Part shown: piece after piece, positions 21,955 to 24,194 of the stretch
Position numbering within the stretch: the stretch's first letter is position 1
Layout of the letters: every line of letters starts with the position of its first letter
Source: a virus
DNA length: 24,194 nucleotides
Virus record (IMG/VR): IMGVR_UViG_3300029286_002504
Coordinates: 1-24,194 of that record
Strand: one strand, 5' to 3'
Translations under genes and position numbers: made by a program
The notes under the pieces: generated by a model
What the model saw: the letters and a program-made list of their open reading frames with translations, nothing else
What the model was told of the DNA's origin: nothing
The model's database searches: none

Positions 21955-22285
21955 TGGCATTAACCTCTCTTTCTTCACATCTATCTGTGAAATATCTGAC
22001 CTGAATTTTCATTTGCTGCGCCGCCTTTAACTCTAACCGCATACCACCAGTTAACTTGTCACCAAATAACCAAAGCTGATTGCACCGTTTCAACATTTCT
22101 ATTCCAAGATGAATTCCTGTGTTTCTTTCATCAGGTATGCTTTCATCAAGAAAATTTGGATTGTGCAAATGTGGTGCATACGGCACAAAACCTTTAGAAT
22201 ATGCAAACCTGCAATACCCTGATGCCCTTTTTGTGTTTCGCTCTATGTCACCACTAAATGGTGAACATATGAATACTAATTGCAT
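21941..22285 (-). CDS. DUF4406/DUF7768-like protein (nucleoside deoxyribosyltransferase fold)
   Basis: The N-terminus MQLVFICSPFSGDIERNTKR with YCRFAYSKGFVPYAPHLHNP is characteristic of phage proteins related to nucleoside 2-deoxyribosyltransferases, which hydrolyse or swap the base of nucleosides. The SPF(S/R)G loop and a later GGMRLEL(K)AA segment fit the nucleotide-binding parts of that fold. Such proteins could tune nucleotide pools or deplete signalling nucleotides, but the phage family is uncharacterised. A GAGGTG site lies 8 nt upstream and the start overlaps the previous stop by one base (TAATG). Confidence 0.82.
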   Translation of the reverse strand: MQLVFICSPFSGDIERNTKRASGYCRFAYSKGFVPYAPHLHNPNFLDESIPDERNTGIHLGIEMLKRCNQLWLFGDKLTGGMRLELKAAQQMKIQVRYFTDRCEEREVNANEQN

Positions 22286-22437
22286 TAAGCTTTCACCTCA
22301 CTCGCCTGTGGTGACTCGCTTTTTTGCTCATTAAGCTCTAACATTCTCCTAGCCAGTCTTTTTGAAACAATGCTTATAGCTGTAAGCACACCTACCATTT
22401 CATCCTGCATTTCTTGGTCTACTACTTTTACATTCAT
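22285..22437 (-). CDS. Uncharacterised 50-aa helical protein
   Basis: A 50-codon gene with an excellent site (GAGGAGG, 6 nt spacing) before ATG 22435-22437. Its stop TAA shares a base with the next ATG (TAATG). The protein begins MNVKVVDQEMQDEMVGVLTA and continues as one amphipathic helix (ISIVSKRLARRMLELNEQ) with a polar tail. No family is recognised. Strong ribosome binding site and coupling on both ends make it a believable gene despite its size. Confidence 0.75.
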   Translation of the reverse strand: MNVKVVDQEMQDEMVGVLTAISIVSKRLARRMLELNEQKSESPQASEVKA

Positions 22438-22517
22438 GCGTTTACCTCCTCATTTTTTGGTAGAGAATTTATCCCTTCACTTATTAGCCAACGGGCAAGG
22501 TACTTTGGTAACCAAAT
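22434..22517 (-). pseudogene. In-frame 27-codon remnant or extension after the sigma-like gene
   Basis: Directly after the TAA stop of the sigma-like gene, the same frame stays open for 27 codons (including PKYLARWLISEG and SLPKNEEVNA). It ends in a TGA that overlaps the next ATG as ATGA. It has no ATG, GTG or TTG start and no ribosome binding site. The coding-like text and the coupled stop suggest a former small gene that lost its start, or a former longer C-terminus of the regulator cut off by a new stop. Chance cannot be excluded. Confidence 0.4.
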
Positions 22518-22946
22518 TTATAAAAAATATTTTTTAAGCTTGTCCAATATCTTTTTATGCCTTTTTTGCACAGCAACATGGGAAATATTTTTTTGTTTGC
22601 CGATTTCTCTATATGTAAGGTTTTTACAATGAATATCTGATATCAATTCTTGTTCCTCTTTATCCAATTCAAACACTGCCATTTGTAAAATATGTAACAT
22701 TGCTTTATCGATAACAGCATCTTCGGCACTCTTATTATCTGCGAAATCAGAGCCTTGCTCCATGAGGCGTTGAACGGAATCCTCTTTGCTTTCTACAAAA
22801 GTAATTTTTTCACTTTTTATATCAATACGTCCGACTTTAATATCATAATTAAAGTACCTTTCACGCCTTGCACCTTGGTAATACGCTTTGTAAACCTCTT
22901 CTGTAACCGGTATTAATTCTTTTCCAATTTTGATAAACTTGTCCAT
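22518..22946 (-). CDS. Sigma-70 region 4-like regulator (142 aa)
   Basis: The protein begins MDKFIKIGKELIPVTEEVYK. The sequence VYKAYYQGARRERYF and the C-terminal helix-turn-helix LTYREIGKQKNISHVAVQKR (about 110-130) define the sigma-region-4-like early phage proteins found in clostridial mobile elements. The start ATG 22944-22946 follows GGAGGAG at ideal spacing; longer in-frame starts run into a T-rich tract and add a hydrophobic leader. It is probably a transcription regulator of the early operon. It lies just downstream of a strong terminator. It ends at TAA 22518 but the frame continues open behind it. Confidence 0.85.
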   Translation of the reverse strand: MDKFIKIGKELIPVTEEVYKAYYQGARRERYFNYDIKVGRIDIKSEKITFVESKEDSVQRLMEQGSDFADNKSAEDAVIDKAMLHILQMAVFELDKEEQELISDIHCKNLTYREIGKQKNISHVAVQKRHKKILDKLKKYFL

Positions 22947-23004
22947 TTTCTCTCCTCCTAATTTTTGATTGAATATTTTTATTGCAAAAAAAAAGATAAA
23001 AAAA

Positions 23005-23043
23005 GAGCCCAACAAATAGCTTTAAAAGCTACTTGTCAGGCTC
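23005..23043 (-). terminator. Strong intrinsic terminator between the first two early genes
   Basis: On the minus strand GAGCC...GGCTC closes a stem of about 18-19 bp (TAGCTT/AAGCTA inside, a few G-T pairs between) with a short AT loop, followed by seven T and, soon after, nine more T. This is the strongest terminator in the window. It separates the zinc-ribbon gene from the rest of the early operon. Confidence 0.85.
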
Positions 23044-23083
23044 GTATGTCGCATTCGCATCGTGCTCTGTACTTAGTAATAAA

Positions 23084-23248
23084 TTAACTTACTTTTTTAA
23101 CCGCAATTTCATTTTTGCATTTTTGGCATTTTATGTAGTAATCCGCATCATCACTTTGACTTGCTAACTTTACCTCAGTGATTACCCTATCTCCAGTGCC
23201 CAGAAGCCACCATGGGCGAGGACAACATGGACAAAGTATTTTTTTCAT
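23084..23248 (-). CDS. Zinc-ribbon mini-protein (54 aa), first early gene
   Basis: The protein begins MKKILCPCCPRPWWLLGTGD and ends with YYIKCQKCKNEIAVKK. Cysteines at 6, 8/9 and at 41 and 44 make a four-cysteine zinc ribbon; the N-terminal pair is unusual because it reads CPCC. This is the first gene after the early promoter, preceded by GGAGAG. Proteins of this shape are common at the start of clostridial phage early operons; the function is unknown. The gene could be longer upstream, but only this ATG has a ribosome binding site. Confidence 0.78.
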   Translation of the reverse strand: MKKILCPCCPRPWWLLGTGDRVITEVKLASQSDDADYYIKCQKCKNEIAVKKVS

Positions 23249-23305
23249 AGAACACTCTCCTTTTTTAATAAGTTTCTTTTGAATTTGTTTCGTCTTCATC
23301 TGCTC

Positions 23306-23335
23306 ATTATATATAATTGACATAACACTTGCCAA
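23306..23335 (-). promoter_or_regulatory. Leftward early promoter
   Basis: On the minus strand TTGGCA (23330-23335) is separated by 18 bp from a perfect TATAAT (23306-23311), about 58 bp before the zinc-ribbon start codon. The -35/spacer segment also contains GCAAGTGTTATGTCAATT, which resembles half of the repressor-side operator. The lysogenic repressor could therefore block it. Confidence 0.65.
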
Positions 23336-23400
23336 AGAGTACAATAAAAATATACCACGAATTTGCCTTTATTCTAAACATTTAACAAATAATAATTTTA

Positions 23401-23428
23401 TGTAAGTGTTTATCAATTTTCACTTACA
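23401..23428 (+). promoter_or_regulatory. Probable repressor operator
   Basis: TGTAAGTG (23401-23408) and CACTTACA (23421-23428) form a perfect 8-bp inverted repeat with a 12-bp spacer. It ends 5 bp before the AAGGAG ribosome binding site of the repressor gene. This spacing between half-sites (20 bp centre to centre) suits an HTH dimer, and the position suits autoregulation. A degenerate TTGCCT (-35) with CAAATA (-10) 17 bp apart at about 23370-23397 may be the rightward promoter, but it is weak. Confidence 0.6.
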
Positions 23429-23447
23429 ATAATAAGGAGTTTTTAAC

Positions 23448-24044
23448 ATGTATTGTGAATTAACTATTGGCGAAAGATTGACAGACTTAAGAATGAACTT
23501 ACCTCGTGAAAAAGGCAGGGCTGTTTCACAATTAAAACTGGCAAAAAAGCTTGGTTTATCAGAAATAGCAATCGCCCACTATGAAATGGATTCAAGAAAA
23601 CCAACCTTTAAAGCATTGAAAGCTTATGCAGAATTCTTTAAGGTTTCAAGTGATTATTTACTTGGTAATACGGAGTATAAAACACTTGATGAATATGCAA
23701 TACACTTTTCAGCTAGGCACGAAAGAGTGGGTGACAAATACTCTTTAGAAATATATAGGGCTGTGAGCGAATGCTATTTATCATTTGAAACTTATTATTA
23801 CGAAAAGTATGCTTACCCAGAATACACTGATGAAAAAATATTTCCTACAATGTGCAAGATTATTCATAATCACTTAAAAAATAAAATTTCTTGTTATTCT
23901 TTATTATCAGATAATTTAGAAGTTTGTAACATACGCACTTATGAGGATTTGCAGAAAACTATTAGAGAGTATTTGAATAATGAAAAAGCAACTTGCATTA
24001 ATGGTGAAATAGTAGATGAACTTATAAATTTAAGCCAAGTATAG
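23448..24044 (+). CDS. XRE-family HTH transcriptional repressor (CI-like)
   Basis: The only rightward gene. Residues 27-50 (SQLKLAKKLGLSEIAIAHYE, then MDSRKP) form the lambda-type helix-turn-helix with the usual downstream KPTFKALKAYAEFFKVSSDYLLG. The C-terminal part (about 85-198) has many Tyr and Glu residues and no recognisable LexA-type serine peptidase motif, so induction would not use classical RecA-driven self-cleavage. It is probably the lysogeny repressor that blocks the divergent early promoter. AAGGAG lies 8 nt before the ATG, with an operator-like inverted repeat just upstream. Confidence 0.9.
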   Translation: MYCELTIGERLTDLRMNLPREKGRAVSQLKLAKKLGLSEIAIAHYEMDSRKPTFKALKAYAEFFKVSSDYLLGNTEYKTLDEYAIHFSARHERVGDKYSLEIYRAVSECYLSFETYYYEKYAYPEYTDEKIFPTMCKIIHNHLKNKISCYSLLSDNLEVCNIRTYEDLQKTIREYLNNEKATCINGEIVDELINLSQV

Positions 24045-24148
24045 CAATACGTCGTAATTGACACAGTCCACATGTGTAACAAAGAAATCAGTCTATAAAT
24101 TTTTAATAATCATATTAGCTAAATAGCTTACACTATTGGTAAAAAATA

Positions 24149-24169
24149 TACAGCGAAATACTCGCTGTA
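24149..24169. terminator. Hairpin downstream of the repressor gene
   Basis: TACAGCG and CGCTGTA form a perfect 7-bp stem with a 7-nt loop. On the minus strand it is followed by TATTTTTT, a good intrinsic terminator. On the plus strand the tail is only AATATTTAATT, so termination of the repressor transcript would be weaker. It may protect the repressor from convergent transcripts coming from beyond the right edge. I see nothing else in the last 150 bases. Confidence 0.5.
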
Positions 24170-24194
24170 ATATTTAATTGAGCTATATACAGTC

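Overview
The window looks like the right-hand half of a temperate tailed phage (prophage) of a low-GC Gram-positive host, most likely in Clostridia. The evidence is AT-rich DNA, strong GGAGG-type ribosome binding sites, ATGA/TAATG gene overlaps, and a P27-type terminase small subunit with a Terminase_1-type large subunit. The replication block is DUF2800, DUF2815, PolA, a DGQHR/ParB-fold protein, VirE, VRR-NUC and a SNF2-like helicase, an order typical of clostridial phages. Almost every gene runs leftward (minus strand). Only the CI-like repressor at 23448-24044 runs rightward. No integrase, capsid or tail gene is in view, and the large terminase runs off the left edge.

Reading in the direction of transcription (right to left), the repressor and a divergent control region come first (23249-23447). 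This region has a leftward early promoter, a perfect 8-12-8 inverted repeat as probable operator, and a related half-site over the early promoter. Next come a zinc-ribbon mini-protein, a very strong intrinsic terminator (23005-23043) and a sigma-region-4-like regulator, then a compact early/replication operon (22.4-10.6 kb). That operon holds a DUF4406-like enzyme, a small helical protein, a Cas4/RecB-like nuclease (DUF2800), an ssDNA-binding protein (DUF2815), a family A DNA polymerase interrupted by a 308-residue intein with endonuclease-like motifs, two ParB-fold proteins, a primase-helicase (VirE family), a VRR-NUC nuclease, a SNF2-type helicase and a late-regulator-like protein. A 215-bp non-coding gap next to the primase gene carries an AT-rich core flanked by 13-bp inverted repeats and may be the replication origin.

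The early/late boundary lies at 10.5-10.6 kb. It has an extended -10 promoter with upstream direct repeats 22 bp apart, followed at once by a 14-bp-stem terminator-like hairpin in the leader of the packaging operon. Downstream are an HNH nuclease, a 334-bp gap full of repeats (cos/pac candidate), a small HTH protein and the terminase small subunit. The two terminase genes are then separated by about 7.8 kb of accessory cargo. The cargo comprises two tandem ParB-methyltransferase fusions that are clearly duplicates, an HNH-AP2 endonuclease, a 602-aa cytosine-C5 methyltransferase with a long repetitive target-recognition region, and eight small unrecognised genes. This DNA-modification and small-gene island between terS and terL is the most likely place for new anti-defence functions.
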